NCBI RefSeq assembly: GCF_000020785.1
Contig: NC_011126.1
Coordinates: 868,001-932,000, forward strand
Length of the DNA stretch: 64,000 bases
Direction of reading: 5' to 3'
Source: Hydrogenobaculum sp. Y04AAS1
GTDB lineage: Bacteria; Aquificota; Aquificia; Aquificales; Aquificaceae
A model generated the notes under the pieces. That model was given only the letters and a program-made list of their open reading frames with translations. It made no database searches and was not told the origin of the DNA. The translations under genes were made by a program, and so were the position numbers. This document shows positions 48,534 to 57,643 of the stretch, piece by piece (within the stretch, counting starts at the first letter, position 1; each line of letters opens with the position of its first letter).

Positions 48534-49988
48534 ATGAAAGTTTGTATCATAGGAGGCGGTATAGGGGCTTACAATGTTACCGAGGAGCTCGTAAAACAAG
48601 GAAATGTAGATATACATATCTTCTCAGAAGAAAAGTTTTTGCCCTACAACAAGATATATATACTTGATGTACTAAGCGGTAAAAAGACCTTTGAGCAAAT
48701 ACTTTTAAAAGATGAAGCTTGGTATAAAGAACATGGTGTTGAGGTTTTATTAAATACCAAAATAACTAAAATTTATCCTAAAGATAAAACCTTTGTTAGC
48801 GATAAAGGTGAGGCGTTTTCTTACAATAAGCTAATATTGGCTACTGGGAGTGTGTCAAAAGTACCACCAATAGAAGGTTTAAACAAAGAAAACGTATTTT
48901 TTGTAAACAACATAGAAGATATATACAAGATCTCTAACTACGCCAAGCATTCTAAAAAAGCTGTTGTAATAGGTGGTGGTTTTATAGGCATTGAAGGGGC
49001 AAAAGCTTTAAAAGATATAGGTCTTCAAACAACAATCGTACATATCTTTGATATCCTAATGGAAAATTGGTTAGACAAAGAAGCCAGCGATATGCTTGTT
49101 AAATATCTAAAGAAATTAGATATAGATGTGCTTCTTTCTAAAAAAGCCACAAAATTTAACGGAGATAAACTTGTTGATAAGATTGAATTTTCAGATGGCA
49201 CCGCGATAGAAACAGACTTTGTGATCCTTGCCACTGGTGTATCGCCAAATGTAGAGCTTGCGAAAAACTCTGGGCTAAATGTCAACAAGGGTATAGTGGT
49301 AAATGAATATTTAGAGACATCGGAAACTGATATATACGCAATAGGGGATTGCATAGAATTTCAAGGAAGAACCTTTGGCTCGGTAGCGCCTATAATGGAT
49401 CAAGTAAAAGTATGCACCAAAAACATACTAAATGCCAACAAAGAAAGATACACTATGCATGAACCAGACTATGCTATTTTAAAATCCTTTGATATAAGCA
49501 TAGTTGTGATAGGCAATACAAAAGATGAAGCTAATGCCGACGAAATCATTTACAAAAACACCCTAAAAGATATATACAAAAAGGTAATAATAAAAAACGG
49601 TTTTATAACAGGGGCTATACTCTACAACACACATGGTTTTAGCGAAATTTTACACTTAGCTCAGTCCAAGACAAGCGTCCTTGGTGTAAACACAGACTTT
49701 CTTGTGGAAGATTTGATTGAAAAATCCGAAAACAGGGAGTTTGATCTATCTCATATCGTATGCAGGTGTAATTTTGTCACTTATGGTACCATATTAAAAG
49801 CCATAGAAAACGGTGCAAAAACAGTTCAAGACATAGAAAAAATGACCAAAGCCGGCACCTCCTGTGGGGCTTGTATACCGGACATCAAGATGATACTATC
49901 CACCAAGGTAAAAGACTACTCTCCTACATCTGATGTATATAAACCAAAAACCAACAACGTTGATTTTAGTATATTTGATAATCTTTGA
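48534..49988 (+). CDS. FAD-dependent NAD(P)H oxidoreductase with C-terminal [2Fe-2S] (BFD-like) domain
   Basis: The 484-aa protein has an FAD dinucleotide motif (VCIIGGGIGAYNVTEEL), a second NAD motif (VVIGGGFIGIEGAKAL) and the AIGDC flavin-binding motif. This is the nitrite-reductase-NirB/rubredoxin-reductase group. A BFD-like domain (HIVCRCNFVTYGTI...TSCGACIPD, four cysteines as C-x-C ... C-x2-C) follows near residue 415. An in-frame GTG lies at 48528, but the AGGGGGTG site places the start at ATG 48534. The electron acceptor is unknown. Confidence 0.85.
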   Translation: MKVCIIGGGIGAYNVTEELVKQGNVDIHIFSEEKFLPYNKIYILDVLSGKKTFEQILLKDEAWYKEHGVEVLLNTKITKIYPKDKTFVSDKGEAFSYNKLILATGSVSKVPPIEGLNKENVFFVNNIEDIYKISNYAKHSKKAVVIGGGFIGIEGAKALKDIGLQTTIVHIFDILMENWLDKEASDMLVKYLKKLDIDVLLSKKATKFNGDKLVDKIEFSDGTAIETDFVILATGVSPNVELAKNSGLNVNKGIVVNEYLETSETDIYAIGDCIEFQGRTFGSVAPIMDQVKVCTKNILNANKERYTMHEPDYAILKSFDISIVVIGNTKDEANADEIIYKNTLKDIYKKVIIKNGFITGAILYNTHGFSEILHLAQSKTSVLGVNTDFLVEDLIEKSENREFDLSHIVCRCNFVTYGTILKAIENGAKTVQDIEKMTKAGTSCGACIPDIKMILSTKVKDYSPTSDVYKPKTNNVDFSIFDNL

Positions 49989-50016
49989 TATCTACTTCAT
50001 TCATTGTAAAACTCAT
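49966..50016 (-). other. Sixteen-codon antisense frame with a strong ribosome site
   Basis: On the minus strand TTAGGAGGAG is followed 7 nt later by ATG (50016) and a short frame (MSFTMNEVDIKDYQIY) ending at 49966. It overlaps the 3' end of the oxidoreductase gene. It may be a leftover gene start or chance. Confidence 0.25.
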
Positions 50017-50076
50017 ACAAACTCCTCCTAATCTATGATACAATATTGGACTTAGAATTTTAAAAGGAGGTTTTTT

Positions 50077-50262
50077 ATGAAAAAGGATATACATCCTGAA
50101 CTAAAGGAAACTGTATTTCATTGCGGTTGTGGTAACACGTTCACCCTTCTTTCGGTAAAAGGTGGTACAGTGTATTTGGAAACATGCAACCAGTGTCATC
50201 CTTTTTATGCCGGAAAGTTAAAGCTAAGACCGGCATTTTTGGAGCTTGATAAGAAAAACTAG
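50077..50262 (+). CDS. rpmE: 50S ribosomal protein L31
   Basis: The 61-aa protein has the L31 opening MKKDIHPEL and the zinc-type cysteines HCGCGNTF and CNQCHPFYAGK (C+ paralogue). It binds the large ribosomal subunit and bridges to the small subunit. AAAAGGAGG precedes the ATG. It is followed 15 nt later by prfA, a common pairing in bacteria. Confidence 0.95.
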   Translation: MKKDIHPELKETVFHCGCGNTFTLLSVKGGTVYLETCNQCHPFYAGKLKLRPAFLELDKKN

Positions 50263-50277
50263 CGCGGTCAAGGGGTG

Positions 50278-51348
50278 ATGCTTCCAAAAAACTTCTTAGA
50301 GAAAATCCAAGATATAGAACAAAAGTATGCGCAAACGGAAGAGAAGCTAGCATCCCTTGATATAACAAAAGATGCAGATACTTACAAAGCTCTTAGCAAA
50401 GATTTAAAGGAGTTATCCTACATACATGAGCTTTACAAAGATTACAACAAAATACTAAAAGATATAGAAGACACCAAAGAACTTTTAAAAGATAAAGACT
50501 TAAGAGAATTAGCAGAAAAAGAACTGGAGAACCTAAACACTAAGCTTTTACAAAAAGAAAAAGAACTTATCAACGTACTTACACCAAAAGATGCCAACGA
50601 TAGCAAAAACGTCATACTCGAAATAAGAGCTGGAGCCGGAGGAGAGGAAGCAGCGCTTTTTGCTGCAGACCTTCTTAGAATGTACCAAAGGTATGCTGAA
50701 AGAAAAGGTTGGAAATTCAACATATTAGAAGCCAACAAAACAGGCTTAGGAGGCTACAAAGAGGTTATTGTATCAATAGAGGGTAAAAATGTTTACTCTC
50801 ACCTAAAGTACGAAAGTGGCGTACATAGAGTCCAAAGGGTACCAATAACAGAATCTGGTGGTAGAATACACACATCTACTATCACAGTAGCAGTATTACC
50901 AGAAGCCGACGAAACCGACGTGGTTATAAACCCTCAAGATCTAAGAATAGAAACTTTTAGAGCCTCTGGAGCCGGTGGACAATACGTAAACACCACAGAA
51001 TCGGCGGTGAGAATCACGCATATTCCTACTGGCATCAGCATATCTTGCCAAGACGAGAGAAGCCAACTTCAAAACAAGTTAAAAGCTATGCGCATACTTT
51101 ACGCTAGATTAAAAGATTTTTATGAAAAACAGAAAAAAGAGGAAACCGACAAAGAAAGGAAAGAACAGGTGGGCACCGGAGAAAGAAGCGAAAAAATAAG
51201 AACTTACAACTTCTCCCAAAACAGGGTTACCGACCATAGGATAAACCTTACGTTACACAAACTTCAAGATGTATTGGACGGAGACTTGGACGATATAATA
51301 TCTTCTTTACAAGCAAAAGAATTGGAGGAAAAGTTAGCTAGCGCATGA
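50278..51348 (+). CDS. prfA: Peptide chain release factor 1
   Basis: The 356-aa protein has the GGQ peptidyl-hydrolysis motif (RASGAGGQYVNTTESAVRITHIPTG) and an N-terminal helical domain. The stop-codon recognition region (VPITESGGRIHTS), with a P-x-T-like tripeptide, identifies RF1 (UAA/UAG). An in-frame GTG at 50275 lies in the AAGGGGTG site, so ATG 50278 is used. The stop overlaps the next small gene by 4 nt. No PrmC methyltransferase is adjacent. Confidence 0.94.
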   Translation: MLPKNFLEKIQDIEQKYAQTEEKLASLDITKDADTYKALSKDLKELSYIHELYKDYNKILKDIEDTKELLKDKDLRELAEKELENLNTKLLQKEKELINVLTPKDANDSKNVILEIRAGAGGEEAALFAADLLRMYQRYAERKGWKFNILEANKTGLGGYKEVIVSIEGKNVYSHLKYESGVHRVQRVPITESGGRIHTSTITVAVLPEADETDVVINPQDLRIETFRASGAGGQYVNTTESAVRITHIPTGISISCQDERSQLQNKLKAMRILYARLKDFYEKQKKEETDKERKEQVGTGERSEKIRTYNFSQNRVTDHRINLTLHKLQDVLDGDLDDIISSLQAKELEEKLASA

Positions 51349-51437
51349 GACTTATTTTTTTGTTAGAACCGCTTATACTTATACTTGCAATAATAGGTGT
51401 AATTTTATTTATCTTTAGAGAGATGAGGAACAAGTGA
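51345..51437 (+). CDS. 30-aa single-span membrane microprotein
   Basis: ATG 51345 overlaps the prfA stop (ATGA) and the frame ends at TGA 51435-51437. That stop overlaps the GTG start of the DUF202 gene (GTGA). The peptide is one hydrophobic helix (FLLEPLILILAIIGVILFIF) with a charged R-E-M-R-N-K end. Overlaps of 4 nt on both sides, as in the rest of the operon, suggest a real coupled gene. No family was recognised. Confidence 0.55.
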   Translation: MRLIFLLEPLILILAIIGVILFIFREMRNK

Positions 51438-52087
51438 TAATATTTAAGAATTTGCCATCCGTAGATGAGCCAAGGCTCTACATGTCTTTAGAAAGAACAT
51501 ACCTTACATATCTTAAATTTATACTACTTGCTTTTGGTAGCGGGATAGTGGCAAAGAGGCTTGAAATATATTTTTTCTATACGGGCTTCTATAAGCTGGC
51601 AATTTTTTTCGGAGAACTTCACACTATATTGATTTGGCCATCGCTTTTAGCTCTTCTTTTCTTAGCTGTTAAGTTTTACTTAGATATAAAATATATACAA
51701 GGAGGCGAAAAGGTGAGCCAAAAGGAAGTAATAGATCCTCGTATATACATGGCTGCAGAAAGAACATTTTTAGCTTGGATAAGAACCGCCATAGGTCTTA
51801 TAGCCTTTGGTTTTGTAGTAGAAAAGTTCGATTTTTTCTTAAAGCAATTATCCATAATGCTTCATACCAATATAAACATCAACGGTCACTTTGAGGGTAT
51901 GGGTTTTGTATTTATATTTTTTGGTATATCAACGCTTATAATAGGAGGGTTAAATTTTATAAAAACTATAGACGATATAAATAAAGGCACTTACAAAACA
52001 CATAAAGCTCTTTATATCGCTTATGGACTTATAATATTTGTATGTATGATAATATTGGCATCTATGCTTATAGGAGTTAATTTATGA
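51434..52087 (+). CDS. Double DUF202 membrane protein
   Basis: The 217-aa protein has two DUF202-like units: EPRLYMSLERTYLTYLKFILLAFG near residue 10 and DPRIYMAAERTFLAWIRTAIGLIAFGFVVEKF near residue 97. Each starts with an R-x-Y-M-x-x-E-R-T motif and is followed by further membrane segments (about five or six in all). DUF202 proteins (relatives of yeast VTC-complex subunits) are small membrane proteins of uncertain function; a tandem fusion is uncommon. The start is GTG at 51434. It overlaps aroA by 4 nt. Confidence 0.8.
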   Translation: MIIFKNLPSVDEPRLYMSLERTYLTYLKFILLAFGSGIVAKRLEIYFFYTGFYKLAIFFGELHTILIWPSLLALLFLAVKFYLDIKYIQGGEKVSQKEVIDPRIYMAAERTFLAWIRTAIGLIAFGFVVEKFDFFLKQLSIMLHTNININGHFEGMGFVFIFFGISTLIIGGLNFIKTIDDINKGTYKTHKALYIAYGLIIFVCMIILASMLIGVNL

Positions 52088-53367
52088 TAATAAAAAAAGT
52101 AGAGAAAATAGAAAAAGAACTAAGAGTACCATCAGACAAATCTATATCTCATAGAAGTGTAATGTTTGGAGCTTTAGCAAGCGGTACATCGTATATAAAA
52201 AATTGGCTAGTGGCAGAAGATACTTTGGCTACGTTAGATATCTTTAGGAAGCTTGGCATAAATATAAGAAGAGAAAACAACATCTTAGAGATAAAGGGTG
52301 GTAAAGAATACTTCAAAGAACCAGAAGATATACTAGATGCAAAAAACTCCGGCACCACCGCTAGAATAACGTCTGGTATATTGGCAGGCTTTAATTTTTT
52401 TAGCGTTTTAACAGGAGATGAAAGCCTCAAAAAAAGACCTATGAAAAGGGTTACAAGACCTCTATCTTTGATGGGAGCTACAATAATAGGAAGAGAAGAT
52501 GCCTCTTTGCTTCCTATAGCTATAAAAGGTGGGGATTTAATAGGTGGTAGCTTTGAAAACAAAGAAGCCTCTGCCCAAGTAAAATCTTGTATTCTTTTGG
52601 CTGGATTTTTGGCAAAAGAAAACACTATCACAGAGGTAATAGAGCCTTACACCTCAAGAGACCATACCGAAAGGATGCTTTCTAGCATGGGGGCAGATAT
52701 AAACATCATTTCCAATAATAAACATATAGTAAAGATAAAATCAGGCGGAGTTTTAAATCCGATAAATATAGACGTACCAGCCGATCCTTCTTCAGCAGCT
52801 TTTATAGCAGCCCTTGCGATACTTACCAAAGATAGCTACGTTGTTTTAAAAGATGTCCTTATAAATCCAACCAGGGATGGGTTTTTTAGAAAAGCAAAAG
52901 ACATGGGAGCAAATATAAACTATATAAACAAAAGACATCAAAACGGGGAAGACATAGCCGATATAGAGGTTAGATATTCACCAAATTTAAAAGCAATAAG
53001 TATAGATGAAAAGGATGTACCTTCTTTGATAGATGAAATACCAATTTTATCTGTACTTATGTGCTTTGCAGAAGGTATTAGTTTGGTAAAAGGAGCAAAA
53101 GAACTAAGGAAAAAAGAAAGTGACCGTATAAGAGCTATTTACGTAAATCTCAAAAATGCTGGAGCCATCATAGAAGAATTTGAAGATGGTTTTAGCATAA
53201 AAGGTCCTTGCAAGCTAAAGCTAAAAGAGATAAAATCTTTTAAAGACCATAGGATTGCCATGAGTATGAGTATACTTGGTATGGTGCTTGGAACAGAAGC
53301 CGAGTTAGATGACCCAGAATGTGTAAGCATATCTTATCCAAACTTCTTTCAAGGTATTTATTCTTAA
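52084..53367 (+). CDS. aroA: 3-phosphoshikimate 1-carboxyvinyltransferase (EPSP synthase)
   Basis: The 427-aa protein has LRVPSDKSISHRSVMFGALA (shikimate-3-phosphate binding), NSGTTARI, the arginine-rich DESLKKRPMKRV, and RKKESDRIRA and FKDHRIAMSM near the C-terminus. It makes EPSP from PEP for aromatic amino acids. The N-S-G-T-T-A-R loop (versus N-A-G-T-A-x-R) suggests a class II type with altered PEP-site residues. It overlaps the DUF202 gene by 4 nt. Confidence 0.95.
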   Translation: MIIKKVEKIEKELRVPSDKSISHRSVMFGALASGTSYIKNWLVAEDTLATLDIFRKLGINIRRENNILEIKGGKEYFKEPEDILDAKNSGTTARITSGILAGFNFFSVLTGDESLKKRPMKRVTRPLSLMGATIIGREDASLLPIAIKGGDLIGGSFENKEASAQVKSCILLAGFLAKENTITEVIEPYTSRDHTERMLSSMGADINIISNNKHIVKIKSGGVLNPINIDVPADPSSAAFIAALAILTKDSYVVLKDVLINPTRDGFFRKAKDMGANINYINKRHQNGEDIADIEVRYSPNLKAISIDEKDVPSLIDEIPILSVLMCFAEGISLVKGAKELRKKESDRIRAIYVNLKNAGAIIEEFEDGFSIKGPCKLKLKEIKSFKDHRIAMSMSILGMVLGTEAELDDPECVSISYPNFFQGIYS

Positions 53368-53383
53368 TCTTTCTTTAAAATCC

Positions 53384-53412
53384 TTGAAAAAAAAGACTTC
53401 AACAAATATAAT
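53384..53412 (+). promoter_or_regulatory. Promoter of the fliA-like operon
   Basis: TTGAAA (53384-53389), 17 nt, TATAAT (53407-53412). The start would fall near 53419, within the adjoining palindrome. Confidence 0.7.
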
Positions 53413-53413
53413 A

Positions 53414-53430
53414 GATGTATGTTATACATC
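53414..53430. promoter_or_regulatory. Palindrome at the fliA-like transcription start
   Basis: GATGTAT-GTT-ATACATC is a perfect 7-3-7 inverted repeat lying directly behind the -10 box, a typical repressor site. It could also fold at the very 5' end of the mRNA. Confidence 0.5.
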
Positions 53431-53447
53431 AAATACGAGGACATAAA

Positions 53448-54185
53448 ATGTCTACAAACATAAACAAAGATTTTGATATAGAAAAAAAAGAACAACGAGA
53501 AAAGAAAATTTTAGAATATATACCACTTGTAAAAAAGATATGCGGTAAAATGTCAAGAAATTTACCCCCAAGCGTAGATTACAACGATCTAGTTAGCAAC
53601 GGTATAATAGGGCTTATCAACGCTATAGACCATCTTGATGAGTTGAAAAATCCAGAGTCTTACATAAAAATTAGAGTAAAAGGAGCTATTTATGATTATC
53701 TTAGAAGTCTTGATTTTGGTAGTAGAAACATAAGAGATAAAGAGCATAAAATAAAAGAAATTATAAGAACCTTTCAAAACGAATATCAACGAGAGCCTAC
53801 CGACGAGGAGATAAGCAGCATTTTAGGTGAAAGCTTAGAAGAGTATCAAAACAGCCTTTATAAGATATCTTTTTCCTATCTACAAAGTTTAGAGGACATG
53901 GTGTATAAAATAACAGAAGAAAATGAAAGTTCCTACGACAACTTTGTAATATCAAGCATTGAAACCCCAGAAGAATATGCTGTAAAATCAGATTTAGCAG
54001 AGAAGTTAAAAGAAGCTATTGATAAACTTGAAGAGAGAGAAAAGTTGGTTTTACAGCTTTTATTTTATGAAGAGTTTGGTATAAAAGAGGTGGCAGAGAT
54101 TTTAAATGTATCTTTATCAAGGGTATCTCAAATAAAATCTCAGGCTCTAGAAAAATTAAGGAAACATTTAGAGGAAGCTATATGA
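53448..54185 (+). CDS. FliA/sigma-28-like RNA polymerase sigma factor
   Basis: The 245-aa protein has sigma region 2 in the WhiG/FliA style (YIPLVKKICGKMSRNLPPSVDYNDLVSNGIIGLINAID...RVKGAIYDYLRSLDFGSR), region 3 and region 4 (FGIKEVAEILNVSLSRVSQIKSQALEKLRK). A start at 53415 is possible but lies in the palindrome; ATG 53448 has GAGGA in front, so it is preferred. It controls flagellar or other late genes in most bacteria. It heads an operon with an exporter and GspN/GspK-like genes rather than flagellar genes. Confidence 0.83.
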   Translation: MSTNINKDFDIEKKEQREKKILEYIPLVKKICGKMSRNLPPSVDYNDLVSNGIIGLINAIDHLDELKNPESYIKIRVKGAIYDYLRSLDFGSRNIRDKEHKIKEIIRTFQNEYQREPTDEEISSILGESLEEYQNSLYKISFSYLQSLEDMVYKITEENESSYDNFVISSIETPEEYAVKSDLAEKLKEAIDKLEEREKLVLQLLFYEEFGIKEVAEILNVSLSRVSQIKSQALEKLRKHLEEAI

Positions 54186-55687
54186 AATGGTTATATACGT
54201 TTATTGTTTTAAGTGGTACGTTTGTAGCAGTATTAGGTATAACCAGCGTAAATGTGGCTATGCCAAAGATGATAGCCCCTCTTTCTACAGATATTTACGG
54301 TATACAGTGGGTTTCTATAAGCTATCTTGTGGCTACAGCTATCACAATATTGGTTTTTAATCATTTTACAAACCTTTACGGTCTTAAAAGAGTTTATCTT
54401 GCCGGTATTGTATTTTTTGCAATTGGAAGCGCACTCTCTGGTGCAGTAGATAACATAGGCACAATGATAATGGCAAGATCCATACAAGGTATAGGAGAAG
54501 GATTTTTGATACCAGCTGCTCAAGCTATCATATTCAGGATCTTTCCACCAGAACAACGGGGAATGGCTATGGGAATGTATGCCATGGGTGTTGCATTTGC
54601 ACCGGGTCTTGGTCCTACTGTAGGTGGTTATCTAGTAGAATATATGTCTTGGAGATGGGTATTTTATATGAATTTACCTTTTATTATACCAATATTCTTT
54701 GCATCTTTGATATTGCTACCGGATTTTCACAATCAACAAAAGCATGAAAAACCTTTTAACTATATAAGTTTTGGGCTTTTAGCCACAGCATCCACAAGCC
54801 TTATAATCTTGTTATCAAGAGGAGAGAAATGGGAATGGTTTAGCTCTATAAAAACTATCGTTTTTTTGAGTATCGCTATACTTTGCTTTTTAGCCTTTTT
54901 AATATCAGATTTAATATCAAAACATCCTCTCATAGGTTTTGACATATTCAAATACAAGGAATTCGATTATGCTGTGATAACGTTTGTTTTGGTGTATGGA
55001 CTTGCTTTTTTCCAAATTCTTTATATAATGCCAGTTTACTTTGAGAGGGTAAGAGGACTTGGAAGCTTTGATACAGGTTTATACATATTTCCTTTTGCAA
55101 TAGGCATAGTGCTTTTTTCTCCTATAGGTGGAAGACTAAGCGATAGGTTGGATCCAAAGATACTTCTTCTTGCTTGTCAAAGCATTATTTTTATAGACAT
55201 ACACTTTTTCCTTTCTCATGTAGACTTTTTCACACCTAAGCTAAACATATCTTTTTATATGTTCTTTGTGGGTATTGGTATGGGACTTTTCTTTGCACCT
55301 CTTACAGCTTTGGCTCTTAGGCATTTAAGACATGATTTAGTCCCGCTCGGTTCTGCTTTATATAACTATGCAAGACTTATAGGTGCTGCCGCTGGGACCT
55401 CTATAGCCACCAACACATTTACCAAAAGTAGCGCCTATATATATGATAATATAAACAATATGAACTATACGCATACACATTATATATACTATAGACTTGA
55501 AACGTTGAAGTGGATTTTAAATATAAGTCTCCTAAAGGCTAAAGCTCTTGTAATAGGACTTCAGTCTCTTATATCCCAAGCTTACGCTGTGCAATCTGTT
55601 TTGAGGTTTGGGTCTTTTACGCTTGTTATAGCTATGATTTTCACTTTAATACTCATGTATATAGAAAGGAAAAAGGTAAAAGCATGA
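54182..55687 (+). CDS. EmrB/DHA2-type multidrug exporter
   Basis: The 501-aa MFS protein has about 14 membrane segments. It has the DHA2 block VNVAMPKMIAPL...IQWVSISYLVATA, loop motif GLKRVYLAG, and motif C (GVAFAPGLGPTVGGYLVEYMSWRWVFYMN). Such proteins export drugs or organic acids with protons; partner EmrA/TolC genes are not in the window. It overlaps the sigma factor and the next gene by 4 nt. Confidence 0.88.
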   Translation: MKWLYTFIVLSGTFVAVLGITSVNVAMPKMIAPLSTDIYGIQWVSISYLVATAITILVFNHFTNLYGLKRVYLAGIVFFAIGSALSGAVDNIGTMIMARSIQGIGEGFLIPAAQAIIFRIFPPEQRGMAMGMYAMGVAFAPGLGPTVGGYLVEYMSWRWVFYMNLPFIIPIFFASLILLPDFHNQQKHEKPFNYISFGLLATASTSLIILLSRGEKWEWFSSIKTIVFLSIAILCFLAFLISDLISKHPLIGFDIFKYKEFDYAVITFVLVYGLAFFQILYIMPVYFERVRGLGSFDTGLYIFPFAIGIVLFSPIGGRLSDRLDPKILLLACQSIIFIDIHFFLSHVDFFTPKLNISFYMFFVGIGMGLFFAPLTALALRHLRHDLVPLGSALYNYARLIGAAAGTSIATNTFTKSSAYIYDNINNMNYTHTHYIYYRLETLKWILNISLLKAKALVIGLQSLISQAYAVQSVLRFGSFTLVIAMIFTLILMYIERKKVKA

Positions 55688-55995
55688 ACAAGGATATTAT
55701 AGCAAAAGCTATAAAAGAGATAACAAAAGAGCTAGAGCTTTCCGAGCCATCTGGGTTTATGCTGTCTTACGATTTTAACGACATATGGATTGATATATCT
55801 TTAGAAAAAAACGAAAACGGTGAATGGGATAACAAAATATACACCATAAGTGTAGGTAAACAAAAAGCCAAAAATTTTATAGATTACATCTCCGAGTTAA
55901 CATCTGAGATTTACGAAGACAACGATAGAGTATATGTACAACTCACAGAAGAAGAGTGGTATTCTATTCAAGATTTTATCTTAGATATCATATGA
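55684..55995 (+). CDS. Small acidic protein of unknown function
   Basis: The 103-aa protein has no family I recognise. It is acidic and soluble, with predicted strands (FMLSYDFNDIWIDISLE; IYTISVG) and terminal helices. It overlaps the exporter by 4 nt upstream and the GspN-like gene by 4 nt downstream, so it is certainly in the operon and probably made in a coupled manner. Function cannot be proposed. Confidence 0.75.
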   Translation: MNKDIIAKAIKEITKELELSEPSGFMLSYDFNDIWIDISLEKNENGEWDNKIYTISVGKQKAKNFIDYISELTSEIYEDNDRVYVQLTEEEWYSIQDFILDII

Positions 55996-56732
55996 ACTCA
56001 AGCTCTTTTAGTTTAAAAAACGTTTTTAAACCATTATATTTGCTTTATTTGGTAGCTTCCATGATTACAGTATTTTTGGGAATCATACTATTTGGTGAAA
56101 AGATTTTAATAGCAAGATACATAATAGCAAAAAACGGGTATTATGTCTACTATAAAAAAGCAAAAGAATATATAACAAGCATAGACTTAAACGATGTGAA
56201 AATCTTTTACAAAAATCCCAAGAGCCCATCAACGAACTTTCAATACTTAGCGCATCTTTCCTACGTAGGTATTGGATTTTATCCACCTTTTATGCTAAGC
56301 GCTTCTTTTACTTGTCAAAATGGATACGTTGATCTAAGAGAAAACATGCTTTTAAAACATATAAACATAAACTCTAAAAGGTTTCCACTTTCTTGTATTA
56401 AAGCTTCAAAATCTCAAGGTCAAATGAACTCGAAAATGCTTCTTACACCAAACTATGTGGATGGTTTTATGGATTTTAAAATGTTAAACATAAAAGGTTA
56501 TTATATTAAAAGCCTAAAACTAAACTTCAAAAAAACCCACTTTACATTTGAAGGTAAAGCAGATATTTTCAACACAACCGTTGATGTAAAAGGAGACGGT
56601 ATTGTTAGCATAAACCAAAATACCCTTACAAATTCAAAAATATCTGGTGTGGGACTTATAAATCTTCCTTTTAAAAGGATGCGCCTTGTTTTTGGAGGTA
56701 CCGTTGTAAACCCTACTATAAACATAGAATGA
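55992..56732 (+). CDS. GspN-like membrane-anchored protein
   Basis: The 246-aa protein has one N-terminal membrane anchor (LYLLYLVASMITVFLGIILFG) and a beta-rich periplasmic domain ending LINLPFKRMRLVFGGTVVNPTINIE. The layout resembles the GspN-type subunits of type II secretion in delta-like lineages. ATG 55992 overlaps the previous stop by 4 nt and is preferred to 55956. It also overlaps the GspK-like gene by 4 nt. Assignment is by pattern and neighbour. Confidence 0.5.
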   Translation: MNSSSFSLKNVFKPLYLLYLVASMITVFLGIILFGEKILIARYIIAKNGYYVYYKKAKEYITSIDLNDVKIFYKNPKSPSTNFQYLAHLSYVGIGFYPPFMLSASFTCQNGYVDLRENMLLKHININSKRFPLSCIKASKSQGQMNSKMLLTPNYVDGFMDFKMLNIKGYYIKSLKLNFKKTHFTFEGKADIFNTTVDVKGDGIVSINQNTLTNSKISGVGLINLPFKRMRLVFGGTVVNPTINIE

Positions 56733-57595
56733 TAGTACTACTAGCTTTGTTTTTTTCTTTAGGAGCTATATTTTACAGTTTAGAGGCTTTCAAAGAAGCA
56801 AAAAATTATTACAACTATACGCTAAAGTTATACCTAAAGCAAAGCTTGAGCGTTACCAACGATTCTTTGATACCTATTGTATTGAAAAAAGCTCAAGAAA
56901 TCTATCTAGAAAACCCATACAATCCATACTACAAAGAAAGTATGAAAGTAGAAGATATAAGTATTAAGCTTTTAATAAAAGATGACAACAAGTTCAACGT
57001 AAATTCCATAAAAAACCCTATTTATTTTAACGTTTTTAAAAGTTTATCGGAAGAGTTCTGTATGCCAAAAGATTTTCCATACTACGTTTATTACTGGATA
57101 ACCGGCAAAAACAAAAGCAATATAAACGTTGATGCACTTTCATATACAGCTCCTTTTAAAGATATGCAGTCAAAAGAAGAAATTATATACGCTACACCTT
57201 ATGTTAACTTTTTATACAAAAACAACTGCCACGGCAAAAAACGGGAAAAAGGCATATGGTATTTTTTAGATACGAAAAACCAAAGTTTAAATATAAATAC
57301 AATACCAATACCTATATTAAAAGCTCTAAACAAAGATATTACAAACTCTATAGCAAAAGAAATTCTAAATTATGTAAATTTACACCCTATCAAAAATATT
57401 CAGGATTTGGTGAATATAAGAGGCTTATCTTTAGATGATATTTATAAAATACAAAGCATCGTATCCACAAAATCAAGCGTAGAAGTCATAAAGATAATCT
57501 CAAAAATCAAAATGGGTAGTATAATACAAAGACTTACTACAAAAATTTATTATTCACCTGTTCAAATTAAGATATTGGGTATTTATCAATATTGA
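56729..57595 (+). CDS. GspK-like minor pseudopilin
   Basis: The 288-aa protein has an N-terminal hydrophobic helix (VLLALFFSLGAIFYSLEAF) without a clear prepilin peptidase site. The helix-hairpin region SLNINTIPIPILKAL...SIAKEILNYVNLHPIKNIQDLVNIRG is diagnostic of GspK (L-N-I-N-T-A pattern). GspK caps the type II pseudopilus. It is shorter than normal GspK and the rest of the secretion system is not nearby. It closes the fliA-like operon. Confidence 0.65.
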   Translation: MIVLLALFFSLGAIFYSLEAFKEAKNYYNYTLKLYLKQSLSVTNDSLIPIVLKKAQEIYLENPYNPYYKESMKVEDISIKLLIKDDNKFNVNSIKNPIYFNVFKSLSEEFCMPKDFPYYVYYWITGKNKSNINVDALSYTAPFKDMQSKEEIIYATPYVNFLYKNNCHGKKREKGIWYFLDTKNQSLNINTIPIPILKALNKDITNSIAKEILNYVNLHPIKNIQDLVNIRGLSLDDIYKIQSIVSTKSSVEVIKIISKIKMGSIIQRLTTKIYYSPVQIKILGIYQY

Positions 57596-57603
57596 GGTAT
57601 AAT
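57575..57603 (+). promoter_or_regulatory. Promoter of the CoA-binding protein-secA operon
   Basis: TTGGGT (57575-57580), 17 nt, TATAAT (57598-57603); the -35 lies within the last codons of the GspK-like gene. Confidence 0.65.
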
Positions 57604-57643
57604 ATATTAAGTAAACTTTTAGATTTTAAAAGGAGTAAGGACT

